The notes: generated by a model not told the origin, from the sequence alone. Counted from the first letter of the stretch, positions 28,287 to 37,883 are shown. The stretch is DNA of 64,000 nucleotides from Campylobacter concisus (GCF_001298465.1 NZ_CP012541.1:868001-932000), one strand, 5' to 3'. Made by a program: numbers and translations.

Positions 28287-28826
28287 GTGAAAGCAAAAAT
28301 AGGTATATTAACCCTTTCTGACCGTGCAAGCGAAGGCACATATGAGGACAAATCGGGCCCAGCGATCAAAGAGGTGCTTGATAGCTGGATAGTGAGCGAG
28401 CGTGAGTACTTTTACGAGGTTATACCAGATGAGTTTGAGCTGATAAAAGAGAGGCTTGTGTACATGGTGGACGTACTTGGCTGCGACCTTGTGCTAACTA
28501 CTGGCGGTACAGGACCAGCGGTGAGAGACGTTACGCCAGAGGCTACTGAGGCAGTTTGCGAGAAGATGATGCCAGGCTTTGGCGAGCTAATGAGAGCTGC
28601 GAGCTTAAAATATGTCCCAACAGCGATCCTATCACGCCAAACAGCAGGCATAAGAGGCCATGCGCTCATCATAAATTTACCAGGACAGCCAAAGGCGATA
28701 AAAGAGTGCTTAGAGCCGGTATTTCCAGCGGTACCATACTGCATCGATCTTATAGAGGGTGCATTTATCGAGACTGATGAAAACGTGATGAAAGTTTTCC
28801 GCCCAAAACAAAAGAAAATCTCGTAA
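28287..28826 (+). CDS. mogA: Molybdopterin adenylyltransferase MogA
   Basis: MogA adenylylates molybdopterin, preparing it for molybdate insertion by MoeA. The 179 residues show LTLSDRASEGTYEDKSGP, VLTTGGTGPAVRDVTPEAT (the MoCF signature), and GQPKAIKECL near the end. The start is GTG behind AAAGGAG. moeA is at 39.9 kb on the other strand, so the two steps are in the same region but not the same operon. Confidence 0.94.
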   Translation: MKAKIGILTLSDRASEGTYEDKSGPAIKEVLDSWIVSEREYFYEVIPDEFELIKERLVYMVDVLGCDLVLTTGGTGPAVRDVTPEATEAVCEKMMPGFGELMRAASLKYVPTAILSRQTAGIRGHALIINLPGQPKAIKECLEPVFPAVPYCIDLIEGAFIETDENVMKVFRPKQKKIS

Positions 28827-29396
28827 ATGAGTTTGACAGATAGCCTAAATTTAAAAGCCACTGCCTTTGCAAATAGGTGGCGATTTGTTATTAAAATTTG
28901 GCTTGTTTTTTCTTTTTTATCCTATGCGCTGGCCTACTATCTTGGGTTAGAGGTTTTTGGCTTTATCTCTGCCATTTCTATCTTTGGCTGTGTTTGCCTG
29001 CTAGCCTTTAGCTCACTTCTTTGGTTTATCGCTAGCCTTGTATTTTTGCAACCTTTGGTATTTTTACTACTTGAAAAATTTGATGAAAGCATTACTGTTT
29101 ATGCTTTAGCCTGCTCAATTTGGCTGCTTGGCTGGATCACTTTGTCGCTTGTGGTCGATGATAAATTTGCAAGACTGGGAAATGACATCTTGCTAAAGAT
29201 CACTCGCATAGTTCTTGTTAGCGAGTTTGCCTTGCTATATTTTTTTAACTACAACAGCAGCTTTGACATAGAGACTTTAATAAAGTCAAATTTGACAAAG
29301 TCGCTGCTTTTAGTGCTAAACTCCTATATACTGCCATCGCTTTTGATGTTACTTATATTTGATATAAAAACATATATCGCTAGTAAAAATGAGTAA
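28827..29396 (+). CDS. Multi-pass membrane protein of unknown function
   Basis: A 189-residue protein with five or so hydrophobic segments, at about residues 22-40, 43-68, 68-85, 92-110 and 160-180, and a short soluble N-terminus. No motif is recognised. The ATG follows the mogA stop directly (TAAATG), so it is probably translated after mogA; it ends the co-oriented run and faces the converging TenI-like gene. Confidence 0.65.
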   Translation: MSLTDSLNLKATAFANRWRFVIKIWLVFSFLSYALAYYLGLEVFGFISAISIFGCVCLLAFSSLLWFIASLVFLQPLVFLLLEKFDESITVYALACSIWLLGWITLSLVVDDKFARLGNDILLKITRIVLVSEFALLYFFNYNSSFDIETLIKSNLTKSLLLVLNSYILPSLLMLLIFDIKTYIASKNE

Positions 29397-29432
29397 AATT
29401 TTATGTATTATTTTGCGTAATTTAAACTAAAT

Positions 29433-30041
29433 TTAGCAGTTTTTGCTCTCTGCTATCTTTTTTATAAGCTCCAGATCGCCGTTCATTGCTAGGCTCATAA
29501 AACAAATGCCACTTGCACCAGCTTCTATGGCCTCTTTGTAGTTCCCGTCATCTAGTCCACCAAGTGCATAAATTTCTTTATCAAAGCTTTTTAGCTCGCT
29601 TATAAAATTTACCCCTTTTGGCTCTAAACCTGCCTTACTAGGAGTAGCAAATATATGAGAAGCTACGAGCACGTCAGCGATAGAGGCTGAAATTTTAGCT
29701 TGCTCTATGTCGTGAGCTGGAGCGTAAATTTTTGCTGTTTTTCTAAATTCATCTAAAAAAACGCCGTGATTTTTAAAAAAATCAAGCTGCGCCGAAATGA
29801 GCCAAAAGTCGCTCTTTAGCTTGCATGCTACGTCAAAAAATTGATTAATGATAAATTTCTTGCGGTAGTTTTCACAAATTTGAGCCACAACTCTAGCAAA
29901 GTCGTAAAATTTAGCCTCGTCTAACCCCTTTGCACGAAGCAAAATTTCATCCACGCCAGCCTTACAAAGTAGCTGTATCCTCTTTAAAAAGTCATCGCCA
30001 TCATAGCTTTCAAAGTCGGCCACGCAGAGAATTTTAAACAT
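29433..30041 (-). CDS. TenI/ThiE-like thiamine biosynthesis protein
   Basis: A 202-residue TIM-barrel protein of the thiamine phosphate synthase family, at the end of the thiS-thiF-thiG-thiH operon. Some ThiE features are kept (ILLRAKGL, FATPSKAGLEPKG, ALGGLDDGN), but the pyrophosphate/Mg sites are changed: the usual INDR is INQF (Gln67 for Asp), and the GVHLG stretch is altered to LISAQ. His110 in PAHDIEQA matches the histidine that acts in TenI thiazole tautomerase. It is therefore more likely a thiazole tautomerase than a synthase. Of the possible starts, ATG 30041 gives an eight-base overlap with thiH; GTG 30053 is an alternative. Confidence 0.75.
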   Translation of the reverse strand: MFKILCVADFESYDGDDFLKRIQLLCKAGVDEILLRAKGLDEAKFYDFARVVAQICENYRKKFIINQFFDVACKLKSDFWLISAQLDFFKNHGVFLDEFRKTAKIYAPAHDIEQAKISASIADVLVASHIFATPSKAGLEPKGVNFISELKSFDKEIYALGGLDDGNYKEAIEAGASGICFMSLAMNGDLELIKKIAESKNC

Positions 30042-31188
30042 AGACATACTCACTCATCAAGGGCTCTAAGCCGTTTGCTTTTATCATAGCTTTGATCTCG
30101 TCCACGCTTCTGTCGTCGCTTATCTCAAACTGCTCGTCGCCCTTTTTCTCTTCGCCGTGAGCGCCAATGCTTATTTTTACGCCAGCGCTTATCTTATTTG
30201 TGGCGATCTTTACGGCGTTGTTGCGAAATTTCGCCTTTTCTCTAGTTGAGATCGTTATGCTGGCCGTTGGCATAAAAATTCTATAAGCGCAGATCACTTG
30301 CAAAAGCTCGCGCTCGCCCACGTCGCGTGGATTGATGCGGTCGTTGTTTATGATGGGGCGAAGCCTTGGGCATGAAAATGCGATCTCGGCATGCGGATAC
30401 TTTTTTTGAATGAGGCTCGCATGAAGTGCAGTCGAAAAGGCGTCAAGCCTAAAATCATCTATGCCAAGAAGTGCGGCAAAACCGACCCCTCTCATGCCTC
30501 CAAGAAGCGCTCGCTCTTGCGCATTTAAGCGGTATGGGAAGATTCTTTTGTTGCCACCAAGGTGGATTTTCTCGTATTTTGTGGGATTGTAGGTCTCTTG
30601 AAAGACAGTCACGTAGTCTGCGCCACTTTTGTGAAGCAGGGCGTAGTCGTCTGAATTTAGTGGATAAATTTCAACCCCAACGACTTTAAAAAATTTCTTT
30701 GCCAAAGCACAGGCGTTTGCGATATAGGCTACACTTGAGTTGGTCTCGCTCTCGCCTGTTAGGATCAAAATTTCCTCCAAGCCGCTTTTTGAAATTTCTC
30801 TTAGCTCTCTTGTGATCTCCTCGTCGCTTAGCTTTGCTCTTTTTATATTATTTTTAGCATTAAAACCGCAATAAACGCAGAGATTATCGCAATAGTTTGC
30901 TATGTAAAGTGGGGTAAAAAGTGTGATATTTGAGCCAAAATTTGCCCTTGTTTTTGCTTGGGCTAGCTGGGCTATTTGCTCTAAAAATGGTGCTGCAGCA
31001 GGCGAGAGTAGGGCTTTTAGGTTTTCAAGCGAGCAGTGCTTTGCATTAAGAGCTGCTTTGACGTCAGCTTCGCTGTAAATTGCAGGCTTGTAGCTCTCGC
31101 GCTCTTTTAAAATCTCATCCATAATGTCGTTGCCAACATCCTCCATGTGAGGTAGTAGCTGCATGTGATCGGTTTTAGTAAATTTCAT
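30034..31188 (-). CDS. thiH: 2-iminoacetate synthase ThiH (tyrosine lyase)
   Basis: ThiH is a radical-SAM enzyme that splits tyrosine to give dehydroglycine for the thiazole ring of thiamine. The 384 residues include the CxxxCxxC motif in NYCDNLCVYCGFN and LTGESE, which are typical; GVEIYPLN and QETYNPTKYEKIHLGG fit ThiH rather than the related HydG or CofH. It starts on the last base of the thiG stop. The presence of ThiH rather than the oxidase ThiO fits microaerobic or anaerobic life. Confidence 0.95.
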   Translation of the reverse strand: MKFTKTDHMQLLPHMEDVGNDIMDEILKERESYKPAIYSEADVKAALNAKHCSLENLKALLSPAAAPFLEQIAQLAQAKTRANFGSNITLFTPLYIANYCDNLCVYCGFNAKNNIKRAKLSDEEITRELREISKSGLEEILILTGESETNSSVAYIANACALAKKFFKVVGVEIYPLNSDDYALLHKSGADYVTVFQETYNPTKYEKIHLGGNKRIFPYRLNAQERALLGGMRGVGFAALLGIDDFRLDAFSTALHASLIQKKYPHAEIAFSCPRLRPIINNDRINPRDVGERELLQVICAYRIFMPTASITISTREKAKFRNNAVKIATNKISAGVKISIGAHGEEKKGDEQFEISDDRSVDEIKAMIKANGLEPLMSEYVYV

Positions 31189-31952
31189 CAGTCTAAAAAT
31201 CCAGTGAGCGGTGATGAGGCATTTGCGCTTTTGCTCTTTGCACCAAGGCCTGCTAGGTAGGCGTTGCGACCAGCGATGATAGCCTCTTTGAAGGCTCTTG
31301 CCATGAGTGGGATATTTTTAGATGAGGCGATGGCTGTGTTTGCCATGATAGCAGCTGCTCCCATCTCCATCGCTTCGCACGCTTGTGAAGGCCTGCCTAT
31401 GCCAGCATCAACTATGATCTGCGTATCAAGCTCATTTATCAAAATTTCAATAATATCTTTAAAAACTAGCCCCTGATTTGAGCCAATGGGCGCAGCTAGA
31501 GGCATTATACAGCTTGCTCCTACACTTAGCATCGCTCTTGCAGCGTTTAGATCCGGAAACATATAAGGCATCGGCACAAAGCCGTCATTTGCCAAGGCTT
31601 CGCAGGCTTTTATCGTCTCAGCGTTGTCTGGAAAGAGAAATTTAGAGTCAGTGATGATCTCTATCTTAACAAGCTCTCCACACCCAAGCTCACGTGCGAG
31701 CTGGGCGATACGAACAGCCTCTTTAGCGTTTCTAGCACCACTTGTGTTTGGCAAAAGCGTCACACCTTTTGGGATAAAGTCGAGTATATTTCGCTCTTTG
31801 CTCTCGTTTATGCGCCTAAGAGCAAGGGTTAGGATCTGCGCTCCAGCCTCGTTTATGGCTGAGTCGATGAGCTCGTGCGAGTACTTGCCAGAGCCAAGGA
31901 TGAAGCGGCTTTGAAACTCCTTGCCGCCAAGGATCAAGCTATTATTTTGCAA
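31188..31952 (-). CDS. thiG: Thiazole synthase ThiG
   Basis: ThiG joins deoxyxylulose phosphate, dehydroglycine and the sulfur carried by ThiS to form the thiazole phosphate. The 254 residues include [11 protein letters not shown] near the start, the catalytic lysine in [22 protein letters not shown], and [12 protein letters not shown] with the phosphate-binding end. The gene starts one base after the thiF stop and is coupled to thiH by TGATG. Confidence 0.96.
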   Translation of the reverse strand: MQNNSLILGGKEFQSRFILGSGKYSHELIDSAINEAGAQILTLALRRINESKERNILDFIPKGVTLLPNTSGARNAKEAVRIAQLARELGCGELVKIEIITDSKFLFPDNAETIKACEALANDGFVPMPYMFPDLNAARAMLSVGASCIMPLAAPIGSNQGLVFKDIIEILINELDTQIIVDAGIGRPSQACEAMEMGAAAIMANTAIASSKNIPLMARAFKEAIIAGRNAYLAGLGAKSKSANASSPLTGFLD

Positions 31953-31953
31953 C

Positions 31954-32805
31954 TTACGCCTCCAAGCCCATAAGTAGCCTAATGGCTAAATTTGCCTCGT
32001 GGTTTGCGCAGACTGCAACACGCGGTGCCATGAGCCCTTGACCGATCTTTGCTTCATTTGTGAGGTCGCCACAAAGATAGACATTTTTGGCAAATTTTAT
32101 GGTTTTTATGAGATTTGAGCTAAAGTGTCCAGCCATACCAGAGGCACCGATGATCTTTTTATCTTTTAGACTAGCACCAGCTTCGTTTAGTATCATCGCC
32201 TTACCAGCGACGTTGTCAAAGGCTTCGCATAAAATTTCGCACTCGCCAAAGACGTTAGCCACGTTTTTTTCGTCCAAAAATGTATCGTGAGTCTCGACCT
32301 CGACAAAGGGATTTACGTCATTTATCAGCTCTTTAAGCGCTTGGGTCTTTTTCATACCGATGTGGCGGACAAAATACTGCTGACGGTTTAGATTGCTTGG
32401 CTCAACGACGTCAAAGTCAGCAAGCACTAGCTTTTTTACGCCAACTCTTGCAAGGCTTAGCGCGATATTTGAGCCAAGGCCGCCAAGTCCAGCCACGCCG
32501 ATAACTGCTTTGCTTAGGGCCAAATTTAACTCAGGACTGTTTCGTGAAGCGATCATTGAGCGTAAAACTTCACGCTCAGGCATCACGCCACGCCTTATAA
32601 ATACGACATTTGAGCTATCTTTTAGCTCGCTATCTTCTTTTATAGCAAAGCCATCAACGATAAAAATGTCAGGCTTTGTCGCGTTAAATTTCTCTAAAAA
32701 TTTATAAATTTCACTCTCTTTATCGCCAAGCGCAAGCTCTTTTAGCTCGCTAAGGCTTTTTACTGGCACCTTAAATTTCGCGCCGTTTAAAACTATCTCT
32801 ATCAT
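31954..32805 (-). CDS. thiF: ThiF family 2 adenylyltransferase with N-terminal ThiS-like domain
   Basis: A 283-residue E1-like enzyme that activates the ThiS C-terminus by adenylylation for sulfur transfer. The second part has the nucleotide motif [20 protein letters not shown], the D..N..R..F line [13 protein letters not shown] and GASGMAGHF. The first 85 or so residues ([18 protein letters not shown] to NVVFIRRG) look like a ThiS/ubiquitin-like fold ahead of the E1 domain, as in family 2 ThiF proteins. It lacks the paired CxxC of E. coli ThiF. The ATG at 32805 with GAGGAG just upstream is preferred to the TTG at 32826. Confidence 0.9.
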   Translation of the reverse strand: MIEIVLNGAKFKVPVKSLSELKELALGDKESEIYKFLEKFNATKPDIFIVDGFAIKEDSELKDSSNVVFIRRGVMPEREVLRSMIASRNSPELNLALSKAVIGVAGLGGLGSNIALSLARVGVKKLVLADFDVVEPSNLNRQQYFVRHIGMKKTQALKELINDVNPFVEVETHDTFLDEKNVANVFGECEILCEAFDNVAGKAMILNEAGASLKDKKIIGASGMAGHFSSNLIKTIKFAKNVYLCGDLTNEAKIGQGLMAPRVAVCANHEANLAIRLLMGLEA

Positions 32806-32812
32806 TTTCTCC

Positions 32813-33016
32813 TCATCCACCGCCAACTAAAGTGACGATCTCATAAGCTTTGCCCTCGCTCATGAAGCGCTCACGCCAAAGCTTTTTTGGCAAAATTTCT
32901 CCGTCTCGCTCAAGGGCTATAAATTTAAGCTCATAGCCATTTTGAGCTAAAAAATCATAAACATTTATATCGTTTTCAAGCTCGAAGTTTTTGCCATTTA
33001 CTCTAAATTTGATCAT
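32813..33016 (-). CDS. thiS: Sulfur carrier protein ThiS
   Basis: A 67-residue ubiquitin-like protein ending in VTLVGGG, with the terminal Gly-Gly that is adenylylated by ThiF and carries sulfur to ThiG. The start (MIKFRVNGKNFELE) and FIALERDGEILPKKLW are the usual ThiS fold. It overlaps the aminotransferase stop by one base and is the first of the five thiamine genes, so these may be transcribed from further upstream. Confidence 0.93.
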   Translation of the reverse strand: MIKFRVNGKNFELENDINVYDFLAQNGYELKFIALERDGEILPKKLWRERFMSEGKAYEIVTLVGGG

Positions 33017-34194
33017 TAAATTTTGTAGCTTTTTACAAAATTTGCGATCCTCTCGATCGCTTTTTTTATGCTCTCGATGTCTGTCGCAAAAGAAATTCTA
33101 AAATATCCATCCATACCAAAGCCCACACCTGGCACGGTCGCTACATTTACCTCTTCAAGCATCTTTTTGCAAAACCTAAGTGAGTCGCCATCTACCTCTT
33201 TACATTTTACAAATAGATAAAACGCGCCATCAGGCTTAACTACGCTTAGCCCAGGGATAGCATTTATCATCTCAACTGCCACGTCGCGTCTTTTTTCATA
33301 CTCTTTTCTCATGTTTTCGATATCTTCGTCAGTTTCGCCAAGAAGCGACGGGATAGCGCCTATTTGCACGATCGAGCTGATGTTGCTTGTGCTTTGGCTT
33401 TGAAGCTTTTTGATACCAGCTATTAGCCAGTCCATCGAGCTTGCTATGTAGCCAAATCTCCAGCCAGGCATCGCGCCACACTTGCTTAGGCCATTTATCG
33501 TGACCGTTCTTTTGAAAAGATCCTCGCTCACTGAGGCTACGGCGTGAAATTCTTTGCCGTAGATCACTTTTTCATAAATTTCATCGCTTGTGATGATGAT
33601 GTCAGTGCCCTTTAAAACCTCGCCAAATGCAGCAATCTCCTCTTTTGTATAGACTGCACCTGTTGGATTTGTCGGGTGATTTAGCGAAAATACCTTTGTC
33701 TTTGGCGTGATCGCTTTTTTTAGCTGCTCGGCTGTGATCTTAAAATTTGTGCTCTCGTTTGCTTCGATAAAGACAGGCACACCGCCACAAAATTTAACGA
33801 TCTCAGGGTAGCTCACCCAGTATGGAGAGGGGATGATGACCTCGTCGCCTGGGTTGATAAGCGCTTGGAAAACGTTAAAAAGTGAGTGTTTTGCGCCGAT
33901 GTTTGTGACGATTTGATTTGCCTTGTAGTCAAGTCCGTTATCTCTTTTTAGCTTTACTCTAATGGCCTCTATCACTTCAGGAAGACCTGGCACTGGCGTG
34001 TATTTACCACTTTTGCTATCGTTATCAAGTGCGTTTTTTACAGCTTCTCTTATCTTTTTTGGAGTCATAAAGTCAGGCTCACCAGCTGAAAGCGAGATCA
34101 CGTCGATGCCAGCAGCCTTCATCTCTTTGGCCTTTGTGCTGATCGCGATTGTGATTGATTCACTTAATGTTTGCATTCTGTTTGCTAGTTGCAT
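33016..34194 (-). CDS. aspB: Aspartate aminotransferase (PLP, class I, AspB type)
   Basis: A 392-residue fold-type I transaminase. SLSAGEPDFMTPKKIREAV is the substrate loop, NHPTNPTGAVYTKEEI and ITSDEIYEKVIYG bracket the PLP-contacting Asn, Asp and Tyr, and LSKCGAMPGWRFGY has the lysine that forms the Schiff base. It most likely transfers amino groups between aspartate and oxaloacetate; broad-specificity transamination is possible. C. jejuni has aspB near speA too. It is 12 bases after speA and overlaps thiS by one base. Confidence 0.93.
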   Translation of the reverse strand: MQLANRMQTLSESITIAISTKAKEMKAAGIDVISLSAGEPDFMTPKKIREAVKNALDNDSKSGKYTPVPGLPEVIEAIRVKLKRDNGLDYKANQIVTNIGAKHSLFNVFQALINPGDEVIIPSPYWVSYPEIVKFCGGVPVFIEANESTNFKITAEQLKKAITPKTKVFSLNHPTNPTGAVYTKEEIAAFGEVLKGTDIIITSDEIYEKVIYGKEFHAVASVSEDLFKRTVTINGLSKCGAMPGWRFGYIASSMDWLIAGIKKLQSQSTSNISSIVQIGAIPSLLGETDEDIENMRKEYEKRRDVAVEMINAIPGLSVVKPDGAFYLFVKCKEVDGDSLRFCKKMLEEVNVATVPGVGFGMDGYFRISFATDIESIKKAIERIANFVKSYKI

Positions 34195-34206
34195 TTTTCG
34201 TCCTTT

Positions 34207-36042
34207 TTAGTTAATCGTTTTTAAGTAGCTATTATCATTTAAAAATAGATAAAGTTCGCCTAAAATTTGCTTCTTTTGTGTTTCGTTTATCAGAGTTGAT
34301 TTCTCTAAGCGCTCATTTAGAGTGTCTTGGATCTCGTAGATATCGTAGTCCATATCTTCCATAATATCAAGGATTGATTGGCTTTCTAGTAAATTTACGA
34401 TCTTGTAGCCATCGTTTGTAAGCTCTATTGTAGCTTCCGTTGGGTGAGTAAAGAGGTTGTGCTTCATGCCGATCACCTCTTGATATGCACCAACTAGGAA
34501 AAATCCCAAGAAATAATCCTCCTTCTCCACGTCCACGTCGTGTAAAAGTAGAGGGTTTTTCTCATCATCGTAGCTGATCTCGCCGTCACTATCGCAGGTG
34601 ATATCCCAGATCGAAGCTGGCAAAGTAGGTCGCTCATCGAGTCTGTCAAGTGGCATGACAGGGAAATTTTGCTTTAGCCCCCAAAAGTCTGGCAAGCTTT
34701 GAAAAATAGAGAAATTTAGCAAGTATCTCTCTTGCACTTCTTTTTGAATTTTGGCCAGATCGCTTGAGTTGCTCTTGTTGCCAAGCATCACGACAGCCTT
34801 TTTGCTAATGAGCCTTAAAAGCACCTCTGCGTTTGATCTATCTTGCAGATCAACATATCCAAGGTCAAAAAGTGTTAGCACGCTCTCTGTGTGGTGTATG
34901 GCGTCGTGCAGGTATTCTAGGGCGTTTGATGGCTTGATTGATCTATAAAGATCGACTAGCTCGGTTATCAAATTTGGATTATTTTTCTTTAAATTTAGTT
35001 TCTCTTCGGTGTACTCTTGAGAAAATAGCTCAAGCACGGGAGCGACCAAAAGCGCGTGAGAAGCGGCGATGTAGCGACCTGACTCTATGAAAATATCTGG
35101 CTCGATCTCCTTTTTTTGCTCGCTTATGGTTTTAAGCATATAAACAACGTCGTTTGCGTATTCGTTTAGCGTATAGTTTCTACTGCTCTCCTCTTTAAAC
35201 TGCGAGTATTCAATCGCTAGACCGCCGCCTAAATTTATAGCTTTTAAATTTGTTGCACCCATTTTTCTAAGCTCAGCGTATATGTTACCAGCCTCGATGA
35301 GAGCCTTTTTGAGCGGATGTATCTCGCTTATTTGAGAGCCGATATGAAAGTGTATCATCGTGAAATTTTCGAGTAAATTTGCCTTTTTTAGCATCTTTAC
35401 AGCTTCTATCAGTTCGGTTGATGTTAGGCCAAATTTAGAGTGTATGCCACCACTCTTTGCCCAGAGCCCCGATCCTGTCGAGTGCAGTCTTACTCTAAGT
35501 CCGATCTTTGGTTTTGGTTTAAAGCGCTCTTTTGCGATGGCAATTATCGCTTCAAGCTCATTTAAGCCCTCGATCGTTAGCGTGATGTTGTGCCCCATTT
35601 CAGCGGCGATAAAGCCTATATTTATCATCTCTTTATCTTTAAAGCCATTTACGGTTATGGGAGCTTTTTCGTTATTGTAAGCCATAGTTAAAAGTAGCTC
35701 AGCCTTGCTACCAGCCTCGAGGCCGTAGTTGTAGGGCTTGCCAAGGCGAACTAGGTTTTTTACAAAGCCAGGATATTGATTGACTTTAAGTGGAAATACG
35801 GCATTAAAGCTGCCTTTGTAGGCAAATTCTTTCTTTGCCTTTGCAAAGCTTGCGTGGATCTGCTCGATCTGCTTTTGGATAAGGTGTGGAAAGCGAAGCA
35901 GTAGTGGTCCTCTATATCCATCGTCTCTTATCTCTTTTACAATGTCAATGATCGCTGGTTTACTGGCTGCATTTATACAGACTTTGCCATCTTCTATAAC
36001 AAAATTTGAATTGCCCCAAATGCTAAGTCCAAAATCATTCAT
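34207..36042 (-). CDS. speA: Biosynthetic arginine decarboxylase
   Basis: SpeA makes agmatine from arginine for polyamine synthesis, using PLP. The 611 residues show VFPLKVNQYPGFVKNL with the PLP lysine, YNYGLEAGSKAELLL, IHFHIGSQI, NLGGGLAIEYS, FIESGRYIAASHAL and the C-terminal TCDSDGEISYD stretch with the catalytic cysteine. The size is close to the usual 630. It overlaps hisS by four bases. No agmatinase or agmatine deiminase gene is in the window. Confidence 0.95.
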   Translation of the reverse strand: MNDFGLSIWGNSNFVIEDGKVCINAASKPAIIDIVKEIRDDGYRGPLLLRFPHLIQKQIEQIHASFAKAKKEFAYKGSFNAVFPLKVNQYPGFVKNLVRLGKPYNYGLEAGSKAELLLTMAYNNEKAPITVNGFKDKEMINIGFIAAEMGHNITLTIEGLNELEAIIAIAKERFKPKPKIGLRVRLHSTGSGLWAKSGGIHSKFGLTSTELIEAVKMLKKANLLENFTMIHFHIGSQISEIHPLKKALIEAGNIYAELRKMGATNLKAINLGGGLAIEYSQFKEESSRNYTLNEYANDVVYMLKTISEQKKEIEPDIFIESGRYIAASHALLVAPVLELFSQEYTEEKLNLKKNNPNLITELVDLYRSIKPSNALEYLHDAIHHTESVLTLFDLGYVDLQDRSNAEVLLRLISKKAVVMLGNKSNSSDLAKIQKEVQERYLLNFSIFQSLPDFWGLKQNFPVMPLDRLDERPTLPASIWDITCDSDGEISYDDEKNPLLLHDVDVEKEDYFLGFFLVGAYQEVIGMKHNLFTHPTEATIELTNDGYKIVNLLESQSILDIMEDMDYDIYEIQDTLNERLEKSTLINETQKKQILGELYLFLNDNSYLKTIN

Positions 36043-37265
36043 CCCAGCTCCTTTTCAAGCTCATCTAAATTTATCGTTTTTTCATCTTTGCTCTCTAAAT
36101 TTTTATACCAAATTTTATTCTCTTTCATCTCATTTTCGCCTACACAAAGGAAAATTTTTACATTTTTATTGTCGGCATTTTGTAGATGTTTTTGAAGTTT
36201 TTTGGCTTCATAAGAAATTTCAACCTGATATTTTTTGCGAAGTTTTGTACCAAGCGCATAGACAAAGTCTAAATTTGGTGCATCAAGCGCGCAAAGATAA
36301 ATCCCAGCTCGCTCATCCTGGGCCTCACCTAAAATTTCCATTATCCTCTCAACACCCATCGCAAAGCCAACGCCATAACTTGCTTTACCGCCAAGATACC
36401 CAACAAGCCTGTCGTATCTGCCTCCGCCTGCGACTGCACTTTGTGAGCCGATCTCATTGCTGATAAACTCAAACGCCGTCTTGCAGTAGTAGTCTAGCCC
36501 ACGAACGAGCTTTGTATCTATCTCAAATTTAACGCCATTTGCCGTTAAAATTTCTTGCAGCTTTACAAAGTCAGCTTGCGCCTCATCGCTTAAGCTATCA
36601 GTGATAACTGGAGCATTTTTATAAATTTCTTGGCAGCTCTCAATCTTGCAGTCAAGCACGCGGATAGGATTTAAAAGCTTGCGTCTTTTGCAGTCCTCGC
36701 AAATTTTATCGTCGTTTTCATCTAGAAATTTAACAAGCTTTTCCTTGTAAGACTTCATCGAGCTCTCGTCACCAAGGGAGTTGATCTTTAGGGTTGTTTT
36801 TATGTTTAGTCTGTTAAAAATTTCGCTCACCATCAAGATAATGCTCGTATCCTCGTAAACACTGCCTTCGCCAAAGCACTCGCAGCCAAACTGGTGAAAC
36901 TCTCTTAAACGGCCTTTTTGTGGGCGCTCGTAGCGAAACATCGAGCCGTAATAAAAGCAGCGTTTTGTCACATTTGCCCTGTCAAGTTTTGCCTCGATAA
37001 ACGCTCTAACCACGCCAGCTGTGCCCTCAGGACGCAAGCAAACGTCGTTGCCACCTTTGTCTTCAAACTGATACATCTCTTTACCCACGATGTCGCTACT
37101 CTCGCCGACACTTCTTTTAAAAAGCGCCGTCTCCTCGAGGTGCGGGGTCAAAATTTGCTCATATCCGTAGTTTTTTGCGACTTCCTCGCAGGTTTTGATT
37201 ATCTGTGCGTAAAGTTTTGCACGAGCCGGAAGCATATCTTTCATGCCACGAAGTGCCGTTATCAT
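36039..37265 (-). CDS. hisS: Histidyl-tRNA synthetase
   Basis: HisS charges tRNA-His. It is a class II synthetase of 408 residues, starting ALRGMKDMLPARAKLY; motif 2 is MFRYERPQKGRLREFHQFG, the histidine-binding signature is LVRGLDYYCKTAFEF, and motif 3 is GVGFAMGVERI. The C-terminal anticodon-binding domain follows. It overlaps speA by ATGA; tmk ends 29 bases upstream of its start. Confidence 0.97.
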   Translation of the reverse strand: MITALRGMKDMLPARAKLYAQIIKTCEEVAKNYGYEQILTPHLEETALFKRSVGESSDIVGKEMYQFEDKGGNDVCLRPEGTAGVVRAFIEAKLDRANVTKRCFYYGSMFRYERPQKGRLREFHQFGCECFGEGSVYEDTSIILMVSEIFNRLNIKTTLKINSLGDESSMKSYKEKLVKFLDENDDKICEDCKRRKLLNPIRVLDCKIESCQEIYKNAPVITDSLSDEAQADFVKLQEILTANGVKFEIDTKLVRGLDYYCKTAFEFISNEIGSQSAVAGGGRYDRLVGYLGGKASYGVGFAMGVERIMEILGEAQDERAGIYLCALDAPNLDFVYALGTKLRKKYQVEISYEAKKLQKHLQNADNKNVKIFLCVGENEMKENKIWYKNLESKDEKTINLDELEKELG

Positions 37266-37294
37266 CGCATTGTCCTTTTTATTTTTTTGTGATT

Positions 37295-37882
37295 TTACTT
37301 AAAATTTATAAAATTTTCTATCTCTTTTGAAATTAGCTCTATGCTTTTAGATGCGTCTACAAAAAGCGTTTCAAAGCCGTTTTTGATAAGAATTTGCTTC
37401 ATCAGGCTTTGCACTTTTAAAAGATACTCTAGTCCACGAGCCTCAATCTTGTCGCTTGTGCCTCTGCTTTTTAGTCGGGAGCTTATAAGCTCAGGACTTG
37501 CTTCAAAAAAGACTATTTTATCTGCAAATTTATCATTTAGTGCAAATTTATTAAGCTCTAAAAGCACGTTTTCATCTAAGTTTTCATCATTTGCCAAAGC
37601 GTAGGCAATGCCGGAGATAAAGCCTCTGTCGCTTAAAATAAGCCTACCTAAATTTGGAGCGACTAGCTTTTCAAAATGCTCAGCTCTATCAGCTAAAAAG
37701 AGTAAAATTTCAGCTCTTTTGCCTATTTTTATGTTTGAACTAAGCAAAATTTCTCGCAGATTTTCACCTAGCTGCGTACCACCAGGCTCTTTTGTGACGA
37801 TGGCATCACTAAATTTAGAGGCTAAAATTTCTATTTGCGTACTCTTACCAACGCCGTCAATGCCTTCAAACAAAACATACAT
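37295..37882 (-). CDS. tmk: Thymidylate kinase
   Basis: Tmk phosphorylates dTMP to dTDP. The 195 residues begin MYVLFEGIDGVGKSTQIE with the P-loop. The TKEPGGTQLG motif, LLFLADRAEH, and LSDRGFISGIAYA, the DRY/H-like line, are also as expected. The lid region (SRLKSRGTSDKIEARG) is short. The ATG comes one base after the coaD stop, so the two genes are coupled. Confidence 0.95.
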   Translation of the reverse strand: MYVLFEGIDGVGKSTQIEILASKFSDAIVTKEPGGTQLGENLREILLSSNIKIGKRAEILLFLADRAEHFEKLVAPNLGRLILSDRGFISGIAYALANDENLDENVLLELNKFALNDKFADKIVFFEASPELISSRLKSRGTSDKIEARGLEYLLKVQSLMKQILIKNGFETLFVDASKSIELISKEIENFINFK

Positions 37883-37883
37883 T

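Noticed and set aside
35942-36463. Plus-strand 173-codon frame opposite speA and hisS
   Set aside because: It spans the junction of two clear minus-strand genes and has low-complexity, non-protein-like composition.
36918-37292. Plus-strand 124-codon frame opposite hisS
   Set aside because: It is antisense to a well-supported synthetase, with no family resemblance.
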